DNA from: Parapedobacter pyrenivorans
Lineage (GTDB): Bacteria; Bacteroidota; Bacteroidia; Sphingobacteriales; Sphingobacteriaceae
Reading direction: 5' to 3'
Length of the DNA stretch: 64,000 nucleotides
NCBI RefSeq assembly: GCF_014636865.1
Contig: NZ_BMER01000001.1
Span: forward strand, 1,972,718 to 2,036,717
The translations under genes were made by a program, and so were the position numbers. This document shows, piece after piece, positions 34,431-43,744 of the stretch. The number at the start of each line of letters is the position of its first letter. Position 1 is the first letter of the stretch. The notes beneath the pieces were generated by a model that worked only from the letters and a program-made list of their open reading frames with translations, was not told where the DNA came from and ran no database searches.

Positions 34431-36443
34431 ATGAAATGTGTTGTGGTAAAACCTGTATGGATGCTTTTGTTGACCGGTCTGATTAGCATATTGGGCGGGC
34501 GGGCTCAGCAGCGCAAGGATAGTGGTCCGGTTTATTTTACCGGAACGGCCTCTGGACTCTATATGGAGTTCAACGAGGTAACGGTGGCTCGGATGGGGCT
34601 GACCGTTATGCGTAAAGGCAAGGCGGATACCGATTATATTCCTGTCGGAAAAACGACCCGGCCGACAAGCAGTGCTGATTTTCACCGGAGGATGAGCGAG
34701 GCGGTCGATTTGTTTCCGGGATACAGCTTACCCGCTCTGGAGCTTACAGATTCGTTGTGGCAGGTGTGGAATGGTGAGGATGCCGCTTCTTTGTTGGGCG
34801 CCCGTAGTCCGATTATCCATTTGGCATTGGGGTTGGGTTTTTTAGATACGGGTGTGGTAACCAGCCAGACGTATCTCTATCAATTCGTCAGCGAAACCGA
34901 TGGCGCTCATTTTGAATCAGAGCGGGTGATTTATGAACGGACATTGCCTTTATTTTCGCCCATGAAAAGCACTGTTGTCGACGCCGGAGAAAGTCGGCCG
35001 CACCTGGAATGGCAGTCCGACCGAGCGAACGGGGCGATGCAGTTTGACGTATGGCGGAGGATAAGTGGCTCGTCTGCCGATTTCGAAAAGCTGTTGACGC
35101 CGTCGGGTATGGTGGTTAACGCCAAAGGTGATTCGTTGACGTATCTGGTCACCGATACCACGGCGCTTTCAGGCGTGCGGTACGACTATTACCTCTCGGG
35201 TCGGGATGTTTTCGGTAATCCCGGTAATCCCTCGGATACCGTTACGCTGCAGGTAGGTGGACGCCGGAATATCGAAGCGGCCTTCAATGTCCAGACGCAG
35301 GCCGTAGACAATGGAATACGACTGTATTGGGAGCCACTGGAACAACGTTATGCGTTACAGAATATTGTTATCCTACGGAGTGCAGTTTACGACGGTGGGT
35401 ACGAAACCATCGCGACGGTACCCGTGACGGATACGGCCTACATCGATCCGGATGTGTTGGGGGGAAAGAATTATTACTACCAGTTGCTGATACAGGGTGA
35501 GGCGAATTTCTCCCAGGCTTCCCCGCGGGTTTCCGGAATTTATCAGGGAATCGTGAAACTGTTACCGCCCCAAAACCTGGAGGGAAAAGATACACACGAA
35601 GGCGGACGGTTGTCGTGGTACTATGCCGATACCACCAATCTACGGGGTTTTTACGTGTATCGCACGTTGTCCACCACATTGCCATTGGAACAAGTTAGTG
35701 GACTGTTGCCACCTACGGCCGGACTCAATACCTATATAGACAGTGCGCAATTGGCAGCGGATGGCCACGCGTACTACACGGTCGCTGCGGTATCGACGAC
35801 CCAATCGCTGAGCCCGCCTGCTGACATCATCGAAGTGTTGCGGACCGGAAAAAGCGAAGCCGTACGGCTAACTGCTCCCAGTCAACTCAGGCCACTGTGG
35901 CTCACGGATACGACCGTTTCAATCACGTGGTTGGATTTGCTTGCGCGGTCAGACAAGGTAATGGCCTACCGGATATACCGCAAGGATGCCGAGGAAGGCG
36001 AATTCGAGGAAAAAGCATGGTTGGAAACCGATATGAACGAAGTTGTCGATACACTATCTTCTGGAAAACAGCGTTGGTACACCATCCGATCCGTTGATGC
36101 CAGCGGCGCACTAAGCGCGCCGAGTCCGGTAGTGGCGATAGCTTCCCAATACCACAGACCTCTGCCGCCGGGGAATGTGCGGCTGGTGGTAAGTGACGAT
36201 GGAATAGTCGTCAATTGGGATACCGATGGCGAATCGAGCAAAATCCATTCGTATCGTATTTACCGGGCGCTGGTCAACGGTGGCACCGAAACCATTGCTG
36301 AGGTTGAATCCACCGGCGAGCAGCTAGGCTACATGGACAAGGCGGTGAAATCAGGCAATCGCTATTACTATTATGTGTCGAGTATCGATGAGCACGGCAT
36401 TGAAAGTGACGTCAGCGAGGAAGTTTCGATTACGATGCCTTAA
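34431..36443 (+). CDS. Secreted fibronectin type III repeat protein
   Basis: 670 residues. Signal peptide ending near GGRAQ. The N-terminal ~180 residues are unassigned. From ~190 to the end there are about five fibronectin-III-like modules with the pattern RLSWYY/VNWD ... FYVYRT/SYRIYRA ... YIDSAQL/YMDKAV ... YYTVAAVS/YYYVSSIDEHG. Such modules build extended binding or scaffold proteins. It begins 12 bases after the giant gene, so it belongs to the same operon. No anchor or sorting domain is visible at the C-terminus. Its last 14 bases overlap the 3' end of the oppositely oriented kinase gene. Confidence 0.75.
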   Translation: MKCVVVKPVWMLLLTGLISILGGRAQQRKDSGPVYFTGTASGLYMEFNEVTVARMGLTVMRKGKADTDYIPVGKTTRPTSSADFHRRMSEAVDLFPGYSLPALELTDSLWQVWNGEDAASLLGARSPIIHLALGLGFLDTGVVTSQTYLYQFVSETDGAHFESERVIYERTLPLFSPMKSTVVDAGESRPHLEWQSDRANGAMQFDVWRRISGSSADFEKLLTPSGMVVNAKGDSLTYLVTDTTALSGVRYDYYLSGRDVFGNPGNPSDTVTLQVGGRRNIEAAFNVQTQAVDNGIRLYWEPLEQRYALQNIVILRSAVYDGGYETIATVPVTDTAYIDPDVLGGKNYYYQLLIQGEANFSQASPRVSGIYQGIVKLLPPQNLEGKDTHEGGRLSWYYADTTNLRGFYVYRTLSTTLPLEQVSGLLPPTAGLNTYIDSAQLAADGHAYYTVAAVSTTQSLSPPADIIEVLRTGKSEAVRLTAPSQLRPLWLTDTTVSITWLDLLARSDKVMAYRIYRKDAEEGEFEEKAWLETDMNEVVDTLSSGKQRWYTIRSVDASGALSAPSPVVAIASQYHRPLPPGNVRLVVSDDGIVVNWDTDGESSKIHSYRIYRALVNGGTETIAEVESTGEQLGYMDKAVKSGNRYYYYVSSIDEHGIESDVSEEVSITMP

Positions 36444-38442
36444 CCCCACCGATAGGGTATTGTTCGCGACGGATTAGCGGTAATCGTAATCGCACTTCGG
36501 TGCCGTTCTCTTCCGGATCCAGGTATTCCAATTGGGTCGTACTGGTCGGGTTGCTTAGTTTAAATAGTGCAAGTCGTTCATGGATGGCTTCGAGACCCAT
36601 GGATTTTTGTTTGTAACCCACGTTTGTTTTCAATTTCCGTGCTTTTTCACGACCGATGCCGTTGTCTTTAACCGAGATGATTACGGTCTGAGGGGCTTCC
36701 GTGGCGATGGATACCGACAGCATGCCCCGGTAACCCCGTGCATGTCGGAGCCCATGCAGGATCGCATTTTCAATGAGCGGCTGGATAAGCATGGGAGGAA
36801 GGACGATTTCGGTTAGGTTGAGGTCTGCCTCAACCTGAAAATCATAGTCGAACGAATGCTCAAAGCGCGTCGCCTCCAATTGGGTGTATAACTGTATACA
36901 CATCCATTCCCTATCGGCCGAAACCAGCGCTTGTGTGGAATTTTCCAAGACTAGTCGGGTGAGCCTGGCAAACTGTTGCACGAGCTGGCTGGCGGACTTC
37001 GCATCATTCTCCAGAATATACGATTCAATGGAATTCAATACATTAAAGATAAAATGGGGGTTCATCTGCGAACGGATGGCTTTCAGCTCGCTTTCGGAAA
37101 GCTGTTGCTGAAGAAGCAGCGATTCTGCCTGTTGGCTAAGTTCTTTTTCGCGCATCTCATTGCGTAGGCGGATCCCGCGGATACGAGAACGATTGAGCAG
37201 GTACCCGGTGAGTGAAATAAGCAACACGACCAATAGGACACCATACAACCAAAGTTGTTTGATCTGAAGTTTGCTGATGGCCTGCTGTTGGATGTATTCC
37301 TGTTCTTTCAGATCGAAGTCATACTGCAGTTCGAGCCGTGTAAGCTGTTTCCTGTTGGCCTCGTTGTCGAGGCTGTCTTTAAGTAACAAAAACTGCTTGT
37401 GATAATACAAAGCGCTGTCCAATCGACCGGTTTTTTCAAAGTATCGGCTAAGGTTCTGGGATACGTCTCGTTGTATATCTATGGCATGGAGCTGTTCGCT
37501 GGTTGCGCGACTGACTGACAGGTGATGGTAGGCCAGGAGTAAACTATCCAGCATGAGGTAGCTTTCCCCTATTCCACAATGATTGACGGCGATGCTCCGG
37601 CTGTTGCCCAATGTAGTATTGATTGCCAACGCCTGTTGGTAGTAGATTTTTGATCGTTGGTAATCGTGTGTTTTGGCATAGCTCGAACCAAGATTGCCAT
37701 ACGCTTTCGCAATGTTGCTCTGATCGTTTGTCTTTTGGTTCACCGCCAACGCACTGTCGAGGTATATTCGCCCTTTTTGGTAGTCTCCTTCATCCGTATA
37801 AAGTGTTCCCAAGTTGAGCAGCGCGTATCCGTCTAATCTTGGGTCGTTCACCTGTTTGTTTCGGCTGCGAGCTAGTTGTATATATTCTTCCGCTTTCCTG
37901 AAATTCTTGGTCTCGGCGTAAATAGCAGACATATTCAGGTACATCATGATTTCGTTCGGGTTGCTGGTTTCTTTAAACAACTGGGCGGCTTCCTGAAATC
38001 TTAACAGTGCAAAAGGGTAGTTGTTCTGCCGATAATAAATGAGTCCGAGATTACTGGTGTTGGAAGCAATCCCCGGTTTGTGGCCGATTCGTTGGTCAAT
38101 TTCCAAGGATTTTTTGGCCCACATTTCTGCATTTTGCAAGTCCGATTTTACGATATAGGCGATTGCTTTCACAGAATAGGCACTGGATAATTTTTTTTTA
38201 TCCTTGAGTTTATCCACAAAACCAATTACTTCATCGACATACGCCAGGGTTTGGTCGGGCTGGGAGGTATGCAACAAAAACGCGAGGCCGTTGAGCAATT
38301 CGGCGCGGCGGTCGTCTTGCTGCGGATGGGCATCGAGTAGCCGTAACAGCGAATCTTGGGCCGGAAGTTGCGCATTTAAAGAAAAAGCACTGATCCAGTT
38401 GGTTATCCAAAACAAGCAAATCACTCGTAGAAGCGGTTTCAT
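36430..38442 (-). CDS. TPR-containing LytS-type sensor histidine kinase
   Basis: 670 residues. Signal peptide (ending near SLNAQ), then periplasmic TPR repeats at ~35-370 (AKAYGNLGSSYAKTHDYQRSKIYY and similar), a transmembrane helix (~400-420, LYGVLLVVLLISLTGYLL), a short coiled coil, and a His_kinase domain with the phospho-acceptor motif QMNPHFIFNVLNSIESYIL. The ATPase lobe has PLIENAILHGLRH and DNGIG. This class signals to LytTR regulators, and the only one nearby is at 41998-42726. The kinase core is very similar to that of the propeller kinase at 38757-41981. No own regulator gene is adjacent. It converges on the FN3 gene with a 14-base overlap. Confidence 0.88.
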   Translation of the reverse strand: MKPLLRVICLFWITNWISAFSLNAQLPAQDSLLRLLDAHPQQDDRRAELLNGLAFLLHTSQPDQTLAYVDEVIGFVDKLKDKKKLSSAYSVKAIAYIVKSDLQNAEMWAKKSLEIDQRIGHKPGIASNTSNLGLIYYRQNNYPFALLRFQEAAQLFKETSNPNEIMMYLNMSAIYAETKNFRKAEEYIQLARSRNKQVNDPRLDGYALLNLGTLYTDEGDYQKGRIYLDSALAVNQKTNDQSNIAKAYGNLGSSYAKTHDYQRSKIYYQQALAINTTLGNSRSIAVNHCGIGESYLMLDSLLLAYHHLSVSRATSEQLHAIDIQRDVSQNLSRYFEKTGRLDSALYYHKQFLLLKDSLDNEANRKQLTRLELQYDFDLKEQEYIQQQAISKLQIKQLWLYGVLLVVLLISLTGYLLNRSRIRGIRLRNEMREKELSQQAESLLLQQQLSESELKAIRSQMNPHFIFNVLNSIESYILENDAKSASQLVQQFARLTRLVLENSTQALVSADREWMCIQLYTQLEATRFEHSFDYDFQVEADLNLTEIVLPPMLIQPLIENAILHGLRHARGYRGMLSVSIATEAPQTVIISVKDNGIGREKARKLKTNVGYKQKSMGLEAIHERLALFKLSNPTSTTQLEYLDPEENGTEVRLRLPLIRREQYPIGGVKAS

Positions 38443-38756
38443 GGCAGTCTTGTTAATCGATGGGAAAGTTAATGAAACAGTTTCTTTTTCATGTTACATT
38501 GTTTTGATAAACACTCGTTTCAACTGTTCTCCAAAACTAAAGGCAATGGAGTGTGTATTTTTTAACGATGTGTAAAGGGCGAAGTTGAACGAGTGGGGAG
38601 CGCTTTATAATGAGCGAAGACCTTTTCGCCCGTTCCCTCAATAGTAGATTCGTTTCACTCATTCAAAGCGGGTGTCTGCGCACTGGTTACATAGCAGGAT
38701 GTTATTTTCTTTTTATTTGAATGAAAAATTTGGATATTTACGTAGGTTGATAAGCG
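38443..38756. other. 314-base divergent intergenic region between two kinase genes
   Basis: No open frame worth calling. On the minus strand, TAGTTTTG (38539-38532) is a perfect -7 box for the leftward TPR kinase, 90 bases before its ATG. On the plus strand I find only weak candidates (TATTTACG near 38735). A GGGCGAA/TTCGCCC inverted pair brackets about 40 bases near 38577-38630 and could be an operator. Confidence 0.4.
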
Positions 38757-41700
38757 TTGATAACAAAGATATTACCCGGTTGGCTGATGATAGTGATGCT
38801 CATACACGTGAGCAGTGCACAAGAACGCCTTTATAATTTTGAGTGGTTTACCGAAGAAGGACTTGTTCCCGGTAATGCCATCCGAAGAATCGTGACCGAC
38901 AGCGAAGGGTTTGTGTGGTTGGCCACCAACAAGGGGCTTTACCTGTTCGATCTGGTCAATAGTAAGAATTTTACCCACGACCACCTAAATCCGAAGTCTA
39001 TTTCCAGTAATAACCTCTCGGGCATTTACCAAGATGCGGCGGGGGGAATGTGGATTACCAGTTACACGGGGGGGCTGAGTTATTATGATAAATCACTTTC
39101 TAATCCGCAGGCATTTACCAATTACACGTCCTATTGGGACGGTCGCGATACCGTTTCGATACGGATGCTTAACGATGTGGTATCCGATGCGGACGGTAAT
39201 ATTTGGTTTGGTGGACAAGACACCGATGTGCTGAAGATGGACGCTTCCACGAAGCAGATTTCACGGGTTGCCATGGTGGCCGATTCCTTGGGGCCACTGT
39301 CCATCTACGACCTTTTTCGGGGCAGTGATGGCAAAATATGGGTCGGTACCCGGCATCATGGTATTTTTTGCGTCGACCCAACAACCGGAACAATAAAGGC
39401 ATATAACTTAAAACCGGACGCGAAGCCATGGGTCGAGGAAAATGGTTGTGGCAGTTTTGCAGAGCGTGATGGTATTTTGTGGTTTTCCTATTACGATTAC
39501 AACCTTTGCAGCCTGAATTTAAATTCTGGCGAGTTGAAGACGAATTTGCTGGGCATCGGCCCCAATGAGCGCGTATACGACAATGCGATCCACGCGGTCG
39601 CTATTCGTGGAAATACGGTATTAGCGGGGCATCAATCAAAAGGAATATATTGCTATGATCGGACTACCGGCACCCGAAGCTTGTTGGATTGGAAAACGCT
39701 GACACCGGAAGACCCCACAAGTGATATCATCGCGACCATAAACGTGGACGCAGGGGGTATGGTATGGATCGGTACACGAAATAAAGGATTGATCCGTTAT
39801 TCGGATTATCAAAACCGCTTTTCCACTTTCTATCCCCTGACGCTTTCACAGCCGATCGAACAACTGGCCATGATAAATGGCGGGCGTTGGTGGTATCGTA
39901 CAGCATCCCATATACATTTGTATGACAAGCGCGAGAAAAAGCCGGTCAAGACATATGATCTAAATGGTTTGTGGGTGAGTAATTTTACCGAAATTGCCGG
40001 ACAAATCTACTTGTCTACCTATGATAAGGGGGTTTGGGTGCATGATGGCAGCACACGCCCGTACCCCTTACCCATCCAAGGCGACACGTATGGCTTCCGC
40101 CAAGCCGATTGTGGAAACATTGTGCCGGATACCATTGGGGGGGTACCCCATTTGTGGATTGCAGCGTGGAATTCCGGTCTCTATAAATACAACTGCGCAA
40201 ACCAAACCCTAACCTTAACGAATGCCGGTAATGGGTTGCCGGATAACAAACTGATCTGTATGGCCAAAGACATGAATGGGGATGTATGGGTGGGTACGGA
40301 CGGCTTCGGTTTGTTGCGCATTTCGGATAAGGAGTCGGTTGCGATGGATCGGTTCAGGACTGAAATGCCTGATGCCATTCCATCGAACACGGTTCGGGCT
40401 ATTGTACCATCAACCGATGGATCGGTATGGGTGGTGACCGAGTACCTGGGGGTTTCAAACGTCAGAAAATCAGGAAACAGCTTTGTTTTTCAAAACATTC
40501 CAAATACTAATCCTACGCCTTGGCAAAACCCGCAGGTAGCGCTGGAAGACGCACTAGGCAACCTTTGGATTTCGATGGAAGATGGGCTGATCGTGTTTGA
40601 TAAGCGTTCCAAGAAATTCAAACAATTACAATCCGGGCAAGGCGTTGTGCCTCCATCCTACATCGACATGCAGACTTTTGCCGCTGCTTCGGACTCCACC
40701 ATCTTGATGGCTACCGATCGGGGGTTTGTGATGGGACATGCCAATGATGTGGTGGTAAAAAGGGCACTTCCAACCGCTGTGATCAACTCATTTTTTGTGC
40801 ATGACCACGATTTTTCCCACCTGCTGCGATCGGGGCCTATCGAACTGAATCACGAGCAGAATTTCTTTACCTTCACCCTATCTGCGCCTGGCGCTGTTGA
40901 TCCGCATGAAATGCAATTCGCATTTATGCTGGAAGGGGTAGATAAAGATTGGCGTTTGGCAAAAGCAGATTTTTCAGTCGCCTATACCGATATCAGCCGG
41001 GGCGATTACCGGTTTTTGGTACGTACAGGTGATGATATGGGGAATTGGAGCGAACAAGCCAATGAGGTGCCGATCCGTATTAACGGTCCGTATTGGCAAA
41101 CACCCTGGTTTTACGGCGTGTTTGTGATCCTGTTGTTTTTGATTGCCTACGGTGTCTTCCGGTATCGGCTTAATCAATCGAAAAAACTCAATGCCATGCA
41201 ATCTGCCTTCAACGAGGATCTGAAGCGGCAGCTCGCATTGAAGACAGCCGAAGTAACCGCACAGGTGGAACGCATTGAATCGGAGCGGAAGGAAAAATTG
41301 GAATCGGATTACCGAAAACGCCTATCCGAAAGTGAGCTAAAGGCGATCCGTGCGCAGATGAACCCTCATTTTATGTTCAATGTGCTTAATTCTATCGAAT
41401 CCTATATTCTAGAGAAAGATGCGAAAGCGGCAAGTCGTTTGGTGCAGAAATTTGCCAAGCTGAATAGGCTGGTGCTCGAAAATTCAGCGTATAGTTATGT
41501 GAGTGTTGCACGGGAATGGGAAGCGTTGAATCTGTATGTGGAATTGGAAGCGCTACGGTTCAATAACGAGTTCGACTACGACTTTTCGGTGGCAGGAAAT
41601 ATGGACATGAAGAACCTTTTTATCCCGCCGATGTTGGTCCAGCCATTGATCGAAAATGCCATCCACCATGGGATACGACAGCACGTGGGCCAACGTGGCA

Positions 41701-41981
41701 GGATACAGGTTGCCGCACAGCAGAACGGGGATTGTATCTGCTTTACCGTTGTTGATAACGGAGCTGGATTGGAAAAATCGCGGTCGAAGCCCAACCATCC
41801 CTATAAGAAGACATCTATGGGACTGGCAACGATAGAAGAGCGCCTTAAATTGATCAACCGAAACGCAGGTTGTACCACGGGCAGGCTGGAGTTAACGAGT
41901 CTGAAGGTCGACGGATTAAGCGGGACAAAGGCGGTTTTGTGTATTCCGCTTGTGTTGACGCCTTTTAGTATATTGGATTAA
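38757..41981 (+). CDS. Regulator-propeller LytS-type sensor histidine kinase
   Basis: 1074 residues. The start is TTG: an in-frame stop lies two codons upstream, and the next ATG (38787) would leave a signal peptide without its basic residue. The exported part is a two-component-regulator beta-propeller with many blades of the form IRRIVTDSEGFVWLATNKGLY and ICMAKDMNGDVWVGTDGFGL, then a Y_Y_Y domain (FAFMLEGVDKDWRLA, ~725-790). A transmembrane helix (FYGVFVILLFLIAYGVF, ~798) and coiled coil lead to a His_kinase core with QMNPHFMFNVLNSIESYIL and PLIENAIHHGIRQ. It lacks the DNA-binding AraC domain of hybrid forms and instead is followed 16 bases later by its LytTR regulator. It likely senses an extracellular ligand or envelope state. 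Confidence 0.9.
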   Translation: MITKILPGWLMIVMLIHVSSAQERLYNFEWFTEEGLVPGNAIRRIVTDSEGFVWLATNKGLYLFDLVNSKNFTHDHLNPKSISSNNLSGIYQDAAGGMWITSYTGGLSYYDKSLSNPQAFTNYTSYWDGRDTVSIRMLNDVVSDADGNIWFGGQDTDVLKMDASTKQISRVAMVADSLGPLSIYDLFRGSDGKIWVGTRHHGIFCVDPTTGTIKAYNLKPDAKPWVEENGCGSFAERDGILWFSYYDYNLCSLNLNSGELKTNLLGIGPNERVYDNAIHAVAIRGNTVLAGHQSKGIYCYDRTTGTRSLLDWKTLTPEDPTSDIIATINVDAGGMVWIGTRNKGLIRYSDYQNRFSTFYPLTLSQPIEQLAMINGGRWWYRTASHIHLYDKREKKPVKTYDLNGLWVSNFTEIAGQIYLSTYDKGVWVHDGSTRPYPLPIQGDTYGFRQADCGNIVPDTIGGVPHLWIAAWNSGLYKYNCANQTLTLTNAGNGLPDNKLICMAKDMNGDVWVGTDGFGLLRISDKESVAMDRFRTEMPDAIPSNTVRAIVPSTDGSVWVVTEYLGVSNVRKSGNSFVFQNIPNTNPTPWQNPQVALEDALGNLWISMEDGLIVFDKRSKKFKQLQSGQGVVPPSYIDMQTFAAASDSTILMATDRGFVMGHANDVVVKRALPTAVINSFFVHDHDFSHLLRSGPIELNHEQNFFTFTLSAPGAVDPHEMQFAFMLEGVDKDWRLAKADFSVAYTDISRGDYRFLVRTGDDMGNWSEQANEVPIRINGPYWQTPWFYGVFVILLFLIAYGVFRYRLNQSKKLNAMQSAFNEDLKRQLALKTAEVTAQVERIESERKEKLESDYRKRLSESELKAIRAQMNPHFMFNVLNSIESYILEKDAKAASRLVQKFAKLNRLVLENSAYSYVSVAREWEALNLYVELEALRFNNEFDYDFSVAGNMDMKNLFIPPMLVQPLIENAIHHGIRQHVGQRGRIQVAAQQNGDCICFTVVDNGAGLEKSRSKPNHPYKKTSMGLATIEERLKLINRNAGCTTGRLELTSLKVDGLSGTKAVLCIPLVLTPFSILD

Positions 41982-41997
41982 CTAAACCTTATTAAGT

Positions 41998-42726
41998 ATG
42001 CTTAAAGCAGTTATTTTGGATGACGAACCCCGGGGATGTAAGTTGTTGGCTCACAAGCTGCAGTATTTTGAAGCAGATATCTCCCTTGTCGCCACGTTCT
42101 ACGATCCCGAAGTTGCACTGGCTGAAATTAATAACCACAGGCCGGACGTTCTCTTTCTGGACGTAGAAATGCCGGGCATGAATGGTTTCCAGTTTTTAGA
42201 GCGGCTTTCCGGCTTTGCTTTTGAGGTCATCTTTACGACAGCGTATGATTCGTACACGTTGGACGCATTGCGCCTGAGTGCAGTAGATTACCTACTCAAA
42301 CCGATTGCAGACGACGAATTAAGTCAGGCGATTGCCCGGTTGAAAAGCCGCGTCGCCAAAAAAGCGGTGGCCACAGCGAAGCCTTCAGGTGAATTTGCAA
42401 GCAGAAGGTTGTCGCTTTCCACAGCCGAAGGCGTCTACTTTGTGGATAAATCCCACATCATCCGCATTGAGGCCATGAGCAATTATTGTACGTTTTACCT
42501 AATCGAAGGCAAGAAAATCGTGGTATCAAAAACATTGAAGGAGTTTGAGAGTGCATTATCGGCTGATGCATTTTTGCGGGTCAACCGCTCTTCGATGATC
42601 AACCTTCACTACATCAATCGATATCGAAAAGGCAATGGCGGAACGCTGGAAATGGCTGACGGGATGGAAATCGAAGTGTCACCGCAACGGAAAGACGAAT
42701 TACTGGCCCTGTTGTTTGGAAGGTAG
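41998..42726 (+). CDS. LytTR-type DNA-binding response regulator
   Basis: 242 residues. The receiver domain (1-~120) has acidic residues DDE at 8-10, phospho-acceptor Asp55 in FLDVEMPGMNG, TTAYDSYTLDAL and the conserved Lys in YLLKPI. The C-terminal LytTR DNA-binding domain (~140-240) shows VYFVDKSHIIRIEAMSNYC, TLKEFESAL, FLRVNRSSMINLHYI and EVSPQRKDELLALL. It is co-transcribed with the propeller kinase and is the only regulator near either kinase, so both may feed into it. Target sites are unknown; the envelope operon next door is the obvious candidate. Confidence 0.92.
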   Translation: MLKAVILDDEPRGCKLLAHKLQYFEADISLVATFYDPEVALAEINNHRPDVLFLDVEMPGMNGFQFLERLSGFAFEVIFTTAYDSYTLDALRLSAVDYLLKPIADDELSQAIARLKSRVAKKAVATAKPSGEFASRRLSLSTAEGVYFVDKSHIIRIEAMSNYCTFYLIEGKKIVVSKTLKEFESALSADAFLRVNRSSMINLHYINRYRKGNGGTLEMADGMEIEVSPQRKDELLALLFGR

Positions 42727-42798
42727 CTTTGCTCTTTTGTCGTAAATACCCCTTCATAATGGCGCATTATACCAATACGGGAATCGACGAATGGGTAG

Positions 42799-42806
42799 TA
42801 CCTTTG
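42799..42806 (+). promoter_or_regulatory. -7 box for the SRPBCC gene
   Basis: TACCTTTG, a perfect TAnnTTTG element, 36 bases before the ATG at 42842. No clear -33 element. Confidence 0.45.
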
Positions 42807-42841
42807 TGTTGTTAGTTTTGAAACATTAAAAGTAAATAGAC

Positions 42842-43306
42842 ATGGAAAGGATGCAATTCACCACATCGATTAACGCTCCAGTGGCTACGGTGTATGACAA
42901 GATGATTGGTAAGGAAACATTCAAACAGTGGACATCGATATTTAATCCCAGCTCGGACTATGAAGGAGGCGATATGGAGGGAAGCTGGACGAAAGGTTCA
43001 AAGGTGTTGTTTGTGGGTACGGATAAACAGGGTAAACGGGAAGGAATGGTCGGTTACATCCGGGAAAATACACCCAATCAATTCGTTTCTATCGAGTACG
43101 CAGGCATTTTGGATGGCGAGCGTGAAATTACCAAAGGACCCATGGCCGAAGATTGGCAGGGATTTGAAAACTACACGTTTAAAGAAAAAAACGGCTCAAC
43201 CACGGTGACCGTTGATATTGACGTGAACGATCAGATGGTTGAATACTTCCGGAATACGTATCCCAAAGCGCTGGAAAAGCTCAGGGAAATCTGTGAACAT
43301 AACTGA
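42842..43306 (+). CDS. SRPBCC (START/AHSA1-like) protein
   Basis: 154 residues of the SRPBCC fold: INAPVATVYDKMIGKETFKQWTS at the N-terminus, a beta-sheet core with FVSIEYAGILDGE, and a C-terminal helix DQMVEYFRNTYPKALEKLREI. Members bind hydrophobic ligands or assist Hsp90-like proteins; this one has no diagnostic residues for a particular ligand. It is cytoplasmic (no signal). The ATG at 42842 is used; a second in-frame ATG follows three codons later. The zinc-ribbon/HhH gene begins 5 bases after it, so they are probably co-transcribed. Confidence 0.8.
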   Translation: MERMQFTTSINAPVATVYDKMIGKETFKQWTSIFNPSSDYEGGDMEGSWTKGSKVLFVGTDKQGKREGMVGYIRENTPNQFVSIEYAGILDGEREITKGPMAEDWQGFENYTFKEKNGSTTVTVDIDVNDQMVEYFRNTYPKALEKLREICEHN

Positions 43307-43311
43307 ACCGG

Positions 43312-43593
43312 ATGAAGAAAATGAAAGTTTGTCCAAATGGACACACTTATTATAAGAGCACCGATTGCCCGACCTGTCCCGTTTGCGAAGCCGCAAGAAA
43401 ACCATCGGAAGGATTTCTTTCCTTATTGAGCGCTCCAGCGCGGCGCGCGTTGATGAGTATCGGCATCACCGAATTGAAACAACTATCGACGTATAGTGAA
43501 AAGGAAATCCTAGCGCTACATGGCATAGGAAAAACGTCCATCCCGTTGCTAAAGGATGCACTTAGCCAAGTAGGATTGGGGTTTAAGGGTTAG
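43312..43593 (+). CDS. Small zinc-ribbon plus helix-hairpin-helix protein (RNA polymerase alpha CTD-like)
   Basis: 93 residues. N-terminal cysteines CPNGHTYYKSTDCPTCPVC form a likely zinc knuckle. The C-terminal ~55 residues (APARRALMSIGITELKQLST, LALHGIGKTSIPLLKDAL) match the fold of the RNA polymerase alpha C-terminal domain with its helix-hairpin-helix core LHGIGKTSIP. Such small proteins are common in Bacteroidota and probably bind DNA or RNA polymerase, but no role is established. It follows the SRPBCC gene by 5 bases. Confidence 0.7.
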   Translation: MKKMKVCPNGHTYYKSTDCPTCPVCEAARKPSEGFLSLLSAPARRALMSIGITELKQLSTYSEKEILALHGIGKTSIPLLKDALSQVGLGFKG

Positions 43594-43744
43594 CTTTTCT
43601 GAAGGGTTGCCGGTTGCGTTGGCAAGCGTCCGTTGTAGTTAAAAATATACAGCGGTATATTCGTTTGTTGTTCTACTAAGCTTTTGTTTTTCAATAGCTT
43701 ATTTATTTAGGTAGGTTTTTTGATCGGTGTATGTGAGGTCTATG

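Noticed and set aside
33258-34685. 475-codon minus-strand frame
   Set aside because: It lies opposite the 3' part of the giant gene and the start of the FN3 gene; the sequence is low in structure and has no recognisable domain, so it is a shadow frame.
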